In this document: in pieces, positions 52,101-64,000 of the stretch
Layout of the letters: the number at the start of each line of letters is the position of its first letter
Position numbering within the stretch: position 1 is the first letter of the stretch
Source of the DNA: Eutreptiella sp. 'Long Island Sound 2002'
Lineage: Eukaryota; Euglenozoa; Euglenophyceae; Eutreptiales; Eutreptiaceae
Direction: 5' to 3'
Length of the DNA: 64,000 nucleotides
NCBI GenBank assembly: GCA_964036045.1
Contig: OZ038383.1
Coordinates: 113,557,241 to 113,621,240, forward strand
Program-made: the position numbers and the translations under genes
Notes under the pieces: generated by a model
What the model saw: the letters and a program-made list of their open reading frames with translations, nothing else
The model's database searches: none
What the model was told of the DNA's origin: nothing

Positions 52101-55100
52101 GGGCTCTGCATTGCTCTGCCGTCGGGCGCTGCATTGCTTTGTCGTCGGGCGCTGCATTGCTTTGTCATCGGGCTCTGCATTGCTTTGCCTACGGGCGCTG
52201 CATTGCTTTGTCGTCGGGCGCTGCATTGCTTTGTCGTCGGGCCCTGCATTGCTTTGTCGTCGGGCTTTGCATTGCTTTGCCGTCGGGCGCGGCATTGCTT
52301 TGTCGTTGGGCGCTGCATTGCTTTGTTGTCGGGCTCTGCATTGCTTTGCCGTCGGGCGCTGCATTGCTTTGTCGTCGGGCGCTGCATTGCTTTGTCGTCG
52401 AGCGCTGCATTGCTTTGTCGTCGGGCGCTGCATTGCTTTGTCGTCGAGCTCTGCATTGCTTTGCCGTCGGGCGCTGCATTGCTTTGTCGTCAGGCGCTGC
52501 ATTGCTTTGTCGTCGGGCTCTCCATTGCTTTGTTGTCGGGCGCTGCATTGCTTTGTCGTCGAGCTCTGCATTGCTTTGCCGTCGGGCGCTGCATTGTTTT
52601 GTCTTCAGGCGCTGCATTGCTTTGTCGTCGGGCTCTGCATTGCTTTGTCGTCGGGCTCTGCATTGCTTTGCCATCGGGCGCTGCATTGCTTTGTCGTCGG
52701 GCGCTGCATTGCTTTGTCGTCGGGGTCTGCATTGCTTTGCCGTCAGGCGCTGCATTGCTTTGTCGTCGGGCGCTGCATTGCTTTGTCGTCGAGCGCTGCA
52801 TTGCTTTGTCGTCGGGCGCTGCATTGCTTTGTCGTCGGGCTCTGCATTGCTTTGCCGTCAGGCGTTGCATTGCTTTGTCGTCGGGCGCTGCATTGCTTTG
52901 TCGTCGGGCGCTGCATTGCTTTGTCGTCAGGCTCTGCATTGCTTTGCCGTCGGGCGCTGCATTCCTTTGTCGTCGGGCTTTGCATTGCTTTGCCGTCGGG
53001 CTCTGCATTGCTTTGCCGTCGGGCGCTGCATTGCTTTGTCGTCGGGCGCTGCATTGCTTTGTCGTTGGGCTCTGCATTGCTTTGCCGTCGGGCGCTGCAT
53101 TGCTTTGTCGTCGGGCGCTGCATTGTTTTGTCGTCGGGCTCTGCATTGCTTTGCCGTCGGGCACTGCATTGCTTTGTCGTCGGGCGCTGCATTGCTTTGT
53201 CGTCGGGCGCTGCATTGCTTTGTCGTCGGGCGCTGCATTGCTTTGTTGTCGGGCTCTGCATTGCTTTGTCGTCGGGCCCTGCATTGCTTTGCCGTCGGGC
53301 GCTGCATTCCTTTGTTGTTCGGCGCTGCATTGCTTTGTCGTCGGGCGCTGCATTGCTTTGTCGTCGGGCTCTGCATTGCTTTGCTGTTGGGCGCTGCATT
53401 GCTTTGTCGTCGGGCGCTGCATTGCTTTGCCGTCGGGCGCTGAATTGCTTTGTCCTCAGGCGCTGCATTGCTTTGTCGTCGGGCTTTGCATTGCTTTGCC
53501 GTCGGGCTCTGCATTGCTTTGCCGTCGCGCGCTGCATTGCTTTGTCGCCGGGCTCTGCATTGCTTTGCCGTCGGGCACTGCATTGCTTTGTCGTCGGGCG
53601 CGGCATTGCTTTGTCGTCGGGCGCTGCATTGCTTTGCCGTCGGGCGCTGCTTTGCTTTGTGGTCGGGCTTTGCATTGCTTTGCCGTCGGGCTCTGCATTG
53701 CTTTGCCGTCGTGGGCTGCATTGCTTTGTCGTCGAGCGGTGCATTGCTTTGTCGTCGGGCTCTGCATTGCTTTGCCGTCGGTCGCTGCATTGCTTTGTCG
53801 TCAGGCGCTGCATTGCTTTGTCGTCGGGCTCTGCATTGCTCTGCCATCGGGCGCTGCATTGCTTTGTGGTCGGTTTTTTACATTGCTTTGTCATCGGGCT
53901 CTGCATTGCTTTGCCTACGGGCGCTGCATTGCTTTGTCGTCAGGCGCTGCATTGCTTTGTCGTCGGGCCCTGCATTGCTTTGTCGTCGGGCTTTGCATTG
54001 CTTTGCCGTCGGGCGCGGCATTGCTTTGTCGTCGGGCGCTGCATTGCTTTGTCGTCGGGCTCTGCATTGCTTTGCCGTCGGGCGCTGCATTGCTTTGTCG
54101 TCGGGCGCTGCATTGCTTTGTCGTCGAGCGCTGCATTGCTTTGTCGTCGGGCGCTGCATTGCTTTGTCGTCGAGCTCTGCATTGCTTTGCCGTCGGGCGC
54201 TGCATTGCTTTGTCGTCAGGCGCTGCATTGCTTTGTCGTCGGGCTCTCCATTGCTTTGTCGTCGGGCGCTGCATTGCTTTGTCGTCGAGCTCTGCATCAC
54301 TTTGCCGTCGGGCGCTGCATTGCTTTGTCTTCAGGCGCTGCATTGCTTTGTCGTCGGGCTCTGCATTGCTTTGTCGTCGGGCTCTGCATTGCTTTGCCAT
54401 CGGGCGCTGCATTGCTTTGTCGTCGGGCGCTGCATTGCTTTGTCGTCGGGGTCTGCATTGCTTTGCCGTCGGGCGCTGCATTGCTTTGTCGTCGGGCGCT
54501 GCACCGCTTTGTCGTCGAGCGCTGCATTGCTTTGTCGTCGGGCGCTGCATTGCTTTGTCGTCGGGCTCTGCATTGCTTTGCCGTCAGGCGTTGCATTGCT
54601 TTGTCGTCGGGCGCTGCATTGCTTTGTCGTCGGGCGCTGCATTGCTTTGTCGTCAGGCTCTGCATTGCTTTGCCGTCGGGCGCTGCATTGCTTTGTCGTC
54701 GGGCTTTGCATTGCTTTGCCGTCGGGCTCTGCATTGCTTTGCCGTCGGGCGCTGCATTGCTTTGTCGTCGGGCGCTGCATTGCTTTGTCGTGGGGCTCTG
54801 CATTGCTTTGCCGTCGGGCGCTGCATTGCTTTGTCGTCGGGCGCTGCATTGTTTTGTCGTCGGGCTCTGCATTGCTTTGCCGTCGGGCACTGCATTGCTT
54901 TGTCGTCGGGCGCTGCATTGCTTTGTCGTCTGGCGCTGCATTGCTTTGTCGTCGGGCGCTGCATTGCTTTGTTGTCGGGCGCTGCATTGCTTTGTCGTCG
55001 GGCTCTGCATTGCTTTGCCGTCAGGCGCTGCATTGCTTTGTCGTCGGGCGCTGCATTGCTTTGTCGTCGGGCGCTGCATTGCTTTGTCGTCGGGCGCTGC

Positions 55101-58100
55101 ATTGCTTTGTCGTCGGGCTCTGCATTGCTTTGTCGTCGGGCGCTGCATTGCTTTGTCGGCGGGCGCTGCATTGTTTTGTCGTCGGGGGCTGCATTGCTTT
55201 GTCGTCGGGCTCTGCATTGCTTTGTCGTCGGGCCCTGCATTGCTTTGCCGTCGGGCGCTGCATTGCTTTGTCGTCGGGCGCTGCATTGCTTTGTCGTCGG
55301 GCGCTGCATTCCTTTGTCATCGGGCTCTGCATTGCTTTGCTGTCGGGCGCTGCATTGCTTTGTCGTCGGGCGCTGCATTGCTTTGTCGTCGGGCTCTGCA
55401 TTGCTTTGTTGTCGGGCGCTGCATTGCTTTGTCATCGGGCGCTGCATTGCTTTGTCGTCGGACTCTGCATTGCTTTGCCGTCAAGCGCTGCCTTGCTTTG
55501 TCGTCGGGCGCTGCATTGCTTTGTCGTCGGGCTTTGCATTGCTTTGCCGTCGGGCTCTGCATTGCTTTGCCGTCGGGCGCTGCGTTGCTTTGTCGTCAGG
55601 CGCTGCCTTGTTTTGTCGTCAGGCTCTGCATTGCTTTGCCGTCGGGCGCTGCATTGCTTTGTTGTCTGGCGCTGCATTGCTTTGTCGTCGGGCGCTGCAT
55701 TGCTTTGTCGTCGGGCGCTGCATTGCTTTGTCGTCGGGCGCTGCATTGCTTTGTCGTCGGGCTCTGCATTGCTTTGCCGTCGGGCGCTGCATTGCTTTGT
55801 CCTCGAGCGCTGCATTGCTTTGTCGTCGGGGGCTGCATTGCTTTGTCGTCGGGCTCTGCATTGCTTTGTTCTCGGGCCCTGCATTGCTTTGCCGTCGGGC
55901 GCTGCATTGCTTTGTCGTCGGGCGCTGCATTGCTTTGTCGACTGACGCTGCATTCCTTTGTCGTCGGGCTCTGCATTGCTTTGCTGTCGGGCGCTGCATA
56001 GCTTTGTCGTTGGGCGCTGCATTGCTTTGTCGTCGGGCTCTGCATTGCTTTGTTGTCGGGCGCTGCATTGCTTTGTCGTCGGGCGCTGCATTGCTTTGTC
56101 GTCGGACTCTGCATTGCTTTGCCGTCGGGCGCTGCATTGCTCTGTCGTGGGGCGCTGCATTGCTTTGTCGTCGGGCTCTGCATTGCTTTGCCGTCGGGCG
56201 CTGCATTGCTTTGTCGTCGGGCGCTGCATTGCTTTGTCGTCAGGCTCTGCATTGCTTTGTCGTCGGGCGCTGCATTGCTTTGTCGTCGGGCTCTGCATTG
56301 CTTTGCCGTCGGGCGCTGCATTGCTTTGTCGTCAGGCGCTGCATTGCTTTGTCGTCGGGCTCTGCATTGCTTTGCCATCGGGCGCTGCATTGCTTTGTCG
56401 TCGGGCGCTGCATTGCTTTGTCGTCGGGCTCTGCATTGCTTTGCCGTCGGGCTCTGCATTGCTTTGTCGTCGGGCGCTGCATTGCTTTGTCGTCGAGCGC
56501 TGCATTGCTTTGTCGTCGGGCGCTGCATTGCTTTGTCCTCGGGCTCTGCATTGCTTTGCCGTCGGGCGCTGCATTGCTTTGTCGTCAGGCACTGCATTGC
56601 TTTGTCGTCGGGCTCTGCATTCCTTTGCCGTCGGGCGCTGCATTGCTTTGTCGTCGGGCGCTGCATTGCTTTGTCGTCGGGCTCTGCATTGCTTTGCCGT
56701 CAGGCGCTGCATTTCTTTGTCGTCGGGCGCTGCATTGCTTTGTCGTCGGGCGCTGCATTGCTTTGCCGTCGGGCGCTGCGTTGCTTTGTCGTTGGGCGCT
56801 GCATTGCTTTGTCGTCGGGCTCTGCATTGCTTTGCCGTCGGGCGCTGCATTGCTTTGTCGTCGGGCGCTGCATTGCTTTGTCGTTGGGCTCTGCATTGCT
56901 TTGCCGTCGGGCGCTGCATTGCTTTGCCGTCGGGCGCTGCATTGCTTTGTCGTCGGGCGCTGCATTGCTTTGTCGTCGGGCTCTGCATTGCTTTGTCGTT
57001 GGGCCCTGCATTGCTTTGCCGTTCGGGGCTGCATTGCTTTGTCGTCGGGCGCTGCATTGCTTTGTCATCGGGCGCTGCATTCCTTTGTCGTCGGGCTCTG
57101 CATTGCTTTGCTGTCGGGCGCTGCATTGCTTTGTCGTCGGGCGCTGCATTGCTTTGTCGTCGGGCTCTGCATTGCTTTGTTGTCGGGCACTGCATTGCTT
57201 TGTCGTCGGGCGCTGCATTGCTTTGTCGTCGGACTCTGCATTGCTTTGCCGTCGGGCGCTGCATTGCTTTGTCGTCGGGCGCTGCATTGCTTTGTCGTCG
57301 GGCTCTGCATTGCTTTGCCGTCGGGCGCTGCATTGCTTTGTCGTCAGGCGCTGCATTGCTTTGTCGTCGGGCTCTGCATTGCTTTGTCGTCGGGCGCTGC
57401 ATTGCTTTGTCGTCGGGCTCTGCATTGCTTTGCCGTCGGGCGCTGCATTGCTTTGTCGTCGGGCGCTGCATTGCTTTGTCGTCAGGCTCTGCATTGCTTT
57501 GCTGTCGGGCGCTGCATTGCTCTGTCGTCGTGCGCTGCATTTCTTTGTCGTCGGGCTCTGCATTGCTTTGCCGTCGGGCGCTGCATTGCTTTGTCGTCAG
57601 GCGCTGCATTGCTTTGTCGTCGGGCGCTGCATTGCTTTGCCGTCGGGCGCTGAATTGCTTTGTCGTCGGGCTCTGCATTGCTTTGCCGTCGGGCGCTGCA
57701 TTGCTTTGTCGTCAGGCGCTGCATTGCTTTGTCGTCGGGCTCTGCATTGCTTTGCCATCGGGCGCTGCATTGCTTTGTCGTCGGGCGCTCAATTGCTTTG
57801 TCGTCGGGCGCTGCATTGCTTTGTCGTTGGGCGCTGCATTGCTTTGTCGTCGGGCGCTGCATTGCTTTGTCGTCGGGCTCTGCATTGCTTTGCCGTCAGG
57901 CGCTGCATTGCTTTGTCGTCAGGCGCTGCATCGCTTTGTCGTCGGGCTCTGCATTGCTTTGCCGTCGGGCGCTGCATTGCTTTGCCGTCACGCGCTGCAT
58001 TGCTTTGTCGTCGGGCGCTGCGTTGCTTTGTCGTCGGGCGCTGCATTGCTTTGCCGTCGGGCGCTGAATTGCTTTGTCGTCGGGCTCTGCATTGCTTTGC

Positions 58101-58332
58101 CGTCGGGCGCTGCATTGCTTTGTCGTCAGGCGCTGCATTGCTTTGTCGTCGGGCTCTGCATTGCTTTGCCATCGGGCGCTGCATTGCTTTGTCGTCGGGC
58201 GCTCCATTGCTTTGTCGTCGGGCGCTGCATTGCTTTGTCGTTGGGCGCTGCATTGCTTTGTCGTCGGGCGCTGCATTGCTTTGTCGTCGGGCTCTGCATT
58301 GCTTTGCCGTCAGGCGCTGCATTGCTTTGTCG

Positions 58333-60900
58333 TCAGGCGCTGCGTTGCTTTGTCGTCGGGCTCTGCATTGCTTTGCCGTCGGGCGCTGCATTGCTTTGCC
58401 GTCGGGCGCTGCATTGCTTTGTCGTCGGGCGCTGCATTGCTTTGCCGTTCGGCGCTGCATTGCTTTGTCGTCGGGCGCTGCATTGTTTTGTCGTCGGGCT
58501 CTGCATTGCTTTGCCGTCGGGCGCTGCATTGCTTTGTCGTCGGGCGCTGCATTGCTTTGTCGGCGGGCGCTGCATTGCTTTGTCGTCGGGCGCTGCATTG
58601 CTTTGTCGTCGGGCGCTGCATTGCTTTGTCGTCAGGCTCTGCATTGCTTTGCCGTCGGGCGCTGCATTGCTTTGTTGTCGGGCGCTGCATTGCTTTGTCG
58701 TCGGGGGCTGCATTGCTTTGTCGTCAGGCTCTGCATTGCTTTGTCGTCGGGCCCTGCATTGCCTTGCCGTCGGGCGCTGCATTCCTTTGCCGTCGGGCGC
58801 TGCATTGCTTTGTCGTCGGGCGCTGCATTGCTTTGTCGACTGACGCTGCATTCCTTTGTCGTCGGGCTCTGCATTGCTTTGCTGTCGGGCGCTGCATTGC
58901 TTTGTCGTCGGGCGCTGCATTGCTTTGTCGTCGGGTTCTGCATTGCTTTGTTGTCGGGCGCTGCATTGCTTTGTCGTCGGGCGCTGCATTGCTTTGTCGT
59001 CGGACTCTGCATTGCTTTGCTGTCGGGCGCTGCATTGCTTTGTCGTCGGGCGCTGCATTGCTTTGTCGTCGGGCTCTGCATTGCTTTGCCGTCGGGCGCT
59101 GCATTGCTTTGTCGTCGGGCGCTGCATTGCTTTGTCGTCAGGCTCTGCATTGCTTTGTCGTCGGGCGCTGCATTGCTTTGTCGTCGGGCTCTGCATTGCT
59201 TTGCCGTCGGGCGCTGCATTGCTTTGTCGTCAGGCGCTGCATTGCTTTGTTGTCGGGCTCTGCATTGCTTTGCCATCGGGCGCTGCATTGCTTTGTCGTC
59301 GGGCGCTGCATTGCTTTGTCGTCGGGCTCTGCATTGCTTTGCCGTCGGGCCCTGCATTGCCTTGCCGTCGGGCGCTGCATTGCTTTGTCGTCGAGCGCTG
59401 CATTGCTTTGTCGTCGGGCGCTGCATTGCTTTGTCGTCGGGCTCTGCATTGCTTTGCCGTCGGGCGCTGCATTGCTTTGTCGTCAGGCGCTGCATTGCTT
59501 TGTCGTCGGGCTCTGCATTGCTTTGCCGTCAGGCGCTGCATTGCTTTGTCGTCGGGCGCTGCATTGCTTTGTCGTCGGGCTCTGCATTGCTTTGCCGTCA
59601 GGCGCTGCATTGCTTTGTCGTCGGGCGCTGCATTGCTTTGTCGTCGGGGGCTGCGTTGCTTTGTCGTTGGGCGCTGCATTGCTTTGTCGTCGGGCTCTGC
59701 ATTGCTTTGCCGTCGGGCGCTGCATTGCTTTGTCGTCGGGCGCTGCATTGCTTTCTCGTTGGGCTCTGCATTGCTTTGCCGTCGGGCGCTGCATTGCTTT
59801 GCCGTCGGGCGCTGCATTGCTTTGTCGTCGGGCGCTGCATTGCTTTGCCGTTCGGCGCTGCATTGCTTTGTCGTCGGGCGCTGCATTGTTTTGTCGTCGG
59901 GCTCTGCATTGCTTTGCCGTCGGGCGCTGCATTGCTTTGTCGTCGGGCGCTGCATTGCTTTGTCGTCGGGCGCTGCATTGCTTTGTCGTCGGGCGCTGCA
60001 TTGCTTTGTCGTCGGGCGCTGCATTGCTTTGTCGTCAGGCTCTGCATTGCTTTGCCGTCGGGCGCTGCATTGCTTTGTTGTCGGGCGCTGCATTGCTTTG
60101 TCGTCGGGGGCTGCATTGCTTTGTCGTCAGGCTCTGCATTGCTTTGGCGTCGGGCCCTGCAATGCCTTGCCGTCGGGCGCTGCATTCCTTTGCCGTCGGG
60201 CGCTGCATTGCTTTGTCGTCGGGCGCTGCATTGCTTTGTCGACTGACGCTGCATTCCTTTGCCGTCGGGCTCTGCATTGCTTTGCTGTCGGGCGCTGCAT
60301 TGCTTTGTTGTCGGGCGCTGCATTGCTTTGTCGTCGGGTTCTGCATTGCTTTGTTGTCGGGCGCTGCATTGCTTTGTCGTCGGGCGCTGCATTGCTTTGT
60401 CGTCGGACTCTGCATTGCTTTGCTGTCGGGCGCTGCATTGCTTTGTCGTCGGGCGCTGCATTGCTTTGTCGTCGGGCTCTGCATTGCTTTGCCGTCGGGC
60501 GCTGCATTGCTTTGTCGTCGGGCGCTGCATTGCTTTGTCGTCAGGCTCTGCATTGCTTTGTCGTCGGGCGCTGCATTGCTTTGTCGTCGGGCTCTGCATT
60601 GCTTTGCCGTCGGGCGCTGCATTGCTTTGTCGTCAGGCGCTGCATTGCTTTGTCGTCGGGCTCTGCATTGCTTTGCCATCGGGCGCTGCATTGCTTTGTC
60701 GTCGGGCGCTGCATTGCTTTGTCGTCGGGCTCTGCATTGCTTTGCCGTCGGGCCCTGCATTGCTTTGCCGTCGGGCGCTGCATTGCTTTGTCGTCGAGCG
60801 CTGCATTGCTTTGTCGTCGGGCGCTGCATTGCTTTGTCGTCGGGCTCTGCATTGCTTTGCCGTCGGGCGCTGCATTGCTTTGTCGTCAGGCGCTGCATTG
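58333..60900 (+). repeat. Tandem pair of 1403-bp satellite blocks
   Basis: Variant order around 58333-59450 repeats at a 1403-bp offset (exactly 61 units) around 59736-60852, including the GTCGACTGACGCTGC unit near 58840 and 60241. A smaller 414-bp repeat (18 units) lies just before, at about 57482-58276. Confidence 0.7.
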
Positions 60901-63900
60901 CTTTGTCGTCGGGCTCTGCATTGCTTTGCCGTCGGGCGCTGCATTGCTTTGTCGTCGGGCGCTGCATTGCTTTGTCGTCGGGCTCTGCATTGCTTTGCCG
61001 TCGGGCGCTGCATTGCTTTGTCGTCGGGCGCTGCATTGCTTTGTCGTCGGGGGCTGCGTTGCTTTGTCGTTGGGCGCTGCATTGCTTTGTCGTCGGGCTC
61101 TGCATTGCTTTGCCGTCGGGCGCTGCATTGCTTTGTCGTCGGGCGCTGCATTGCTTTCTCGTTGGGCTCTGCATTGCTTTGCCGTCGGGCGCTGCATTGC
61201 TTTGCCATCGGGCGCTGCATTGCTTTGTCGTCGGGCGCTGCATTGCTTTGTCGTCGGGCGCTGCATTGTTTTGTCGTCGGACTCTGCATTGCTTTGCCGT
61301 CGGGCGCTGCATTGCTTTGTCGTCGGGCGCTGCATTGCTTTGTCGTCGGGCGCTGCATTGCTTTGTCGTCGGGCGCTGCATTGCTTTGTCGTCGGGCGCT
61401 GCATTGCTTTGCCGTCAGGCTCTGCATTGCTTTGCCGTCGGGCGCTGCATTGCTTTGTCGTCGGGCGCTGCATTGCTTTGTCGTCGGGGGCTGCATTGCT
61501 TTGTCGTCGGGCTCTGCATTGCTTTGTCGTCGGGCCCTGCATTGCTTTGCCGTCGGGCGCTGCATTGCTTTGTCGTCGGGCGCTGCATTGCTTTGTCGTC
61601 GGGCGCTGCATTCCTTGGTCGTCGGGCTCTGCATTGCTTTGCTGTCGGGCGCTGCATTGCTTTGTCGTCGGGCGCTGCATTGCTTTGTTGTCGGGCTCTG
61701 CATTGCTTTGTTGTCGCGCGCTGCATTGCTTTGTCGTCGGGCGCTGCATTGCTTTGTCGTCGGACTCTGCATTGCTTTGCCGTCGGGCGCTGCATTGCTT
61801 TGTCGTCGGGCGCTGCATTGCTTTGTCGTCGGGCTCCGCATTGCTTTGCCGTCGGGCGCTGCATTGCTTTGCCGTCAGGCGCTGCATTGCTTTGTCGTCG
61901 GGCGCTGCATTGCTTTGTCGTCGGGCTCTGCATTGCTTTGCCGTCGGGCGCTGCATTGCTCTGTCGTCGGGCGCTGCATTTCTTTGTCGTCGGGCTCTGC
62001 ATTGCTTTGCCGTTGGGCGCTGCATTGCTTTGTCGTCAGGAGCTGCATTGCTTTGTCGTCGGGCGCTGCATTGCTTTGCCGTCGGGCGCTGCATTGCTTT
62101 GTCGTCGGGCTCTGCATTGCTTTGCCGTCGGGCGCTGCATTGCTTTGTCGTCAGGCGCTACATTGCTTTGTCGTCGGGCTCTGCATTGCTTTGCCATCGG
62201 GCGCTGCATTGCTTTGTCGTCGGGCGCTCCATTGCTTTGTCGTCGGGCTCTGCATTGCTTTGCCGTCGGGCGCTGCATTGCTTTGTCGTTGAATGCTGCA
62301 TTGCTTTGTCGTCGGGCGCTGCATTGCTTTATCGTCGGGCGCTGCATTGCTTTGTCGTCAGGCTCTGCATTGCTTTGCGGTCGGGCGCTGCATTGCTTTG
62401 TCGTCGGGCGCTGCATTGCTTTGTCGTCAGGTTTTCCATTGCTTTGCCGTCGGGCTTCGCATTGCTTTGCCGTCGGGCGCTGCGTTGCTTTGTCGTCGGG
62501 CGCTGCATTGCTTTGTCGTTGGGCTCTGCATTGCTTTGCCGTTCGGCGCTGCATTGCTTTGTCGTCGGGCGCTGCATTGTTTTGTCGTCGGGCTCTGCAT
62601 TGCTTTGCCGTCGGGCGCTGCATTGCTTTGTCGTCGGGCGCTGCATTGCTTTGTCGTCGGGCGCTGCATTGCTTTGCCGTCGGGCGCTGCATTGCTTTGT
62701 CGTCGGGCGCTGCATTGCTTTGTCGTCGGGGGCTGCATTGCTTTGTCGTCAGGCTCTGCATTGCTTTGTCGTCGGGCCCTGCGTTGCTTTGCTGTCGGGC
62801 GCTACATTGCTTTGTCGTCGGGCGCTGCATTGCTTTGTCGTCGGGCTCTGCATTGCTTTGCCGTCGGGCGCTGCATTGCTTTGTCGTCGGGCGCTGCATC
62901 GCTTTGTCGTCGGGCTCTGCATTGCTTTGTTGTCGGGCGCTGCATTGCTTTGTTGTCGGGCGCTGCATTGCTTTGTCGTCGGACTCTGCATTGCTTTGCC
63001 GTCGGGCGCTGCATTGCTTTGTCGTCGGGCGCTGCATTGCTTTGTCGTCGGGCTCTGCATTGCTTTGCTGTCGGGCGCTGCATTGCTTTGTCGTCGGGCG
63101 CTGCATTGCTTTGTCGTCGGGCTCTGCATTGCTTTGTCGTCGGGCGCTGCATTGCTTTGTCGTCAGGCTCTGCATTGCTTTGCCGTCGGGCGCGGCATTG
63201 CTTTGTCGTCGGGCGCTGCATTGCTTTGTCGTCAGGCTCTGCATTGCTTTGCCGTCGGGCGCTGCATTGCTTTGCCATCGGGCGCTGCATTGCTTTGTCG
63301 TCGGGCGCTGCATTGCTTTGCCGTCGGGCGCGGCATTGCTTTGTCGTCGGGCGCTGCATTGCTTTGTCGTCGGGCGCTGCATTGCTTTGCCGTCGGGCGC
63401 TGCATTGCTTTGTCGTCGGTCGCTGCATTGCTTTGTCGTCGGGCTCTGCATTGCTTTGCCGTCGGGCGCTGCATTGCTTTGCCGTCGGGCTCTGCATTGC
63501 TTTGCCGTCAGGCGCTACATTGCTTTGTCGTCGGGCGCTGCATTGCTTTGTCGTCGGGCTCTGCATTGCTTTGCCGTCGGGCGCTGCATTGCTTTGTCGT
63601 CGGGCGCTGCATTGCTTTGTTGTCGGGCGCTGCATTGCTTTGTCGTCGGGCGCTGCATTGCTTTGTCGTCGGGCGCTGCATTGCTTTGTCGTCGGGCGCT
63701 GCATTGTTTTGTCGTCGGGCGCTGCATTGCTTTGTCGTCGGGCTCTGCATTGCTTTGCCGTCGGGCGCTGCATTGCTTTGTCGTCGGGCGCTGCATTGCT
63801 TTGTCGTCGGGCGCTGCATTGCTTTGCCGTCGGGCGCTGCATTGCTTTGTCGTCGGTCACTGCATTGCGTTGTCGTCGGGCTCTGCATTGCTTTGCCGTC

Positions 63901-64000
63901 GGGCGCTGCCTTGCTTTGCCGTCCGGCTCTGCATTGCTTCGCCGTCGGGCGCTGCATTGCTTTGTCGTCGGGCGCTGCATTGCTTTGTCGTCGGGCTCTG

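Larger units (their letters stand above)
23411..64000 (+). repeat. 23-bp satellite, main array (over 40.5 kb, about 1760 copies, open at right edge)
   Basis: Each 23-bp unit (example 33433-33455) begins GCATTGCTTTG and carries CGTCGGG. Two sites vary most: T or C right after the TTTG, and C or T in GGGCGCT / GGGCTCT. A 69-bp trimer made of the forms C-CGCT, T-CGCT and T-CTCT is repeated many times, mixed with runs of plain T-CGCT units. All copies point the same way. No transposon or unique insertion interrupts the array. Odd units (24-base units with TTTCGTCGTC, 16-base units with GCATTGTCG, and GTCGACTGACGCTGC) act as markers of later segmental duplications. The plus strand has about one A and eight T per unit and about 61% GC. 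The long open frames here follow from that composition. Confidence 0.98.

Noticed and set aside
25760-57653. Giant open frames on the plus strand (over 4500 and over 5200 codons) and many minus-strand frames inside the 23-bp satellite
   Set aside because: Every stop codon needs an A on the plus strand, and the unit has about one A per 23 bases. On the minus strand stops need a T, and there is one per unit. All frames stay open by composition, and because 23 is not a multiple of three one stop-free cycle serves all phases. There is no start context, domain or codon bias.
23411-64000. CRISPR-like array
   Set aside because: There are no unique spacers: units are directly adjacent 23-mers without alternating repeat and spacer, and the context is eukaryotic.

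Overview
The window is eukaryotic DNA that is almost entirely mobile-element and tandem-repeat sequence. It holds one large Ty3/gypsy-type LTR retrotransposon of the chromodomain (chromovirus-like) class, followed by three unrelated tandem-repeat arrays. Evidence for a eukaryote: long terminal repeats, a Gag start codon in good Kozak context, an HP1-like chromodomain, exon-like segments with GT/AG borders, and satellite DNA. GC-rich coding sequence and a methylase-like domain in front of reverse transcriptase remind me of green-algal or other protist retroelements. That is recollection, and the species is not settled by the sequence.

Layout. 1-2641: 5' LTR, cut by the window edge. 2642-3092: leader with no ATG. 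3093-7421: very long Gag. 7422-8168: aspartic protease in the Gag frame behind a single in-frame UAG. 8165-12442: Pol, in the order methylase-like domain, reverse transcriptase, RNase H, integrase, chromodomain; its AUG overlaps the protease stop as AUGA. 12443-13829: 3' non-coding spacer with a polypurine tract. 13830-16875: 3' LTR. The LTRs align without indels over 2641 bp and differ at roughly 30 sites by hand count (about 1.2%), so the element is fairly young and its main reading frames are intact.

Directly after the 3' LTR comes a purine-rich minisatellite (16876-19416; 10-bp monomer in 140-bp higher-order units), a short unique stretch, then eight copies of a 184-bp satellite (about 19700-21150). 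From about 21990 to the window end lies a 23-bp satellite. It forms two small blocks, then one unbroken, single-orientation array of more than 40 kb (about 1760 copies) that runs off the edge.

The unique DNA around the two small satellite blocks (21183-23404) carries four minus-strand open segments. They can be joined in frame through GT...AG borders, and the 23-bp blocks then fall inside the introns. If real, this is the 3' end of an unrecognised gene whose next upstream intron would contain the whole 40-kb array.

How the parts work together: Gag, protease and Pol would be made in falling amounts from one RNA by stop-codon readthrough and then stop/restart. The chromodomain would steer integration to silent chromatin, which fits an element sitting beside satellite arrays. 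The huge open frames inside the satellite follow from base composition and are not annotated as genes.
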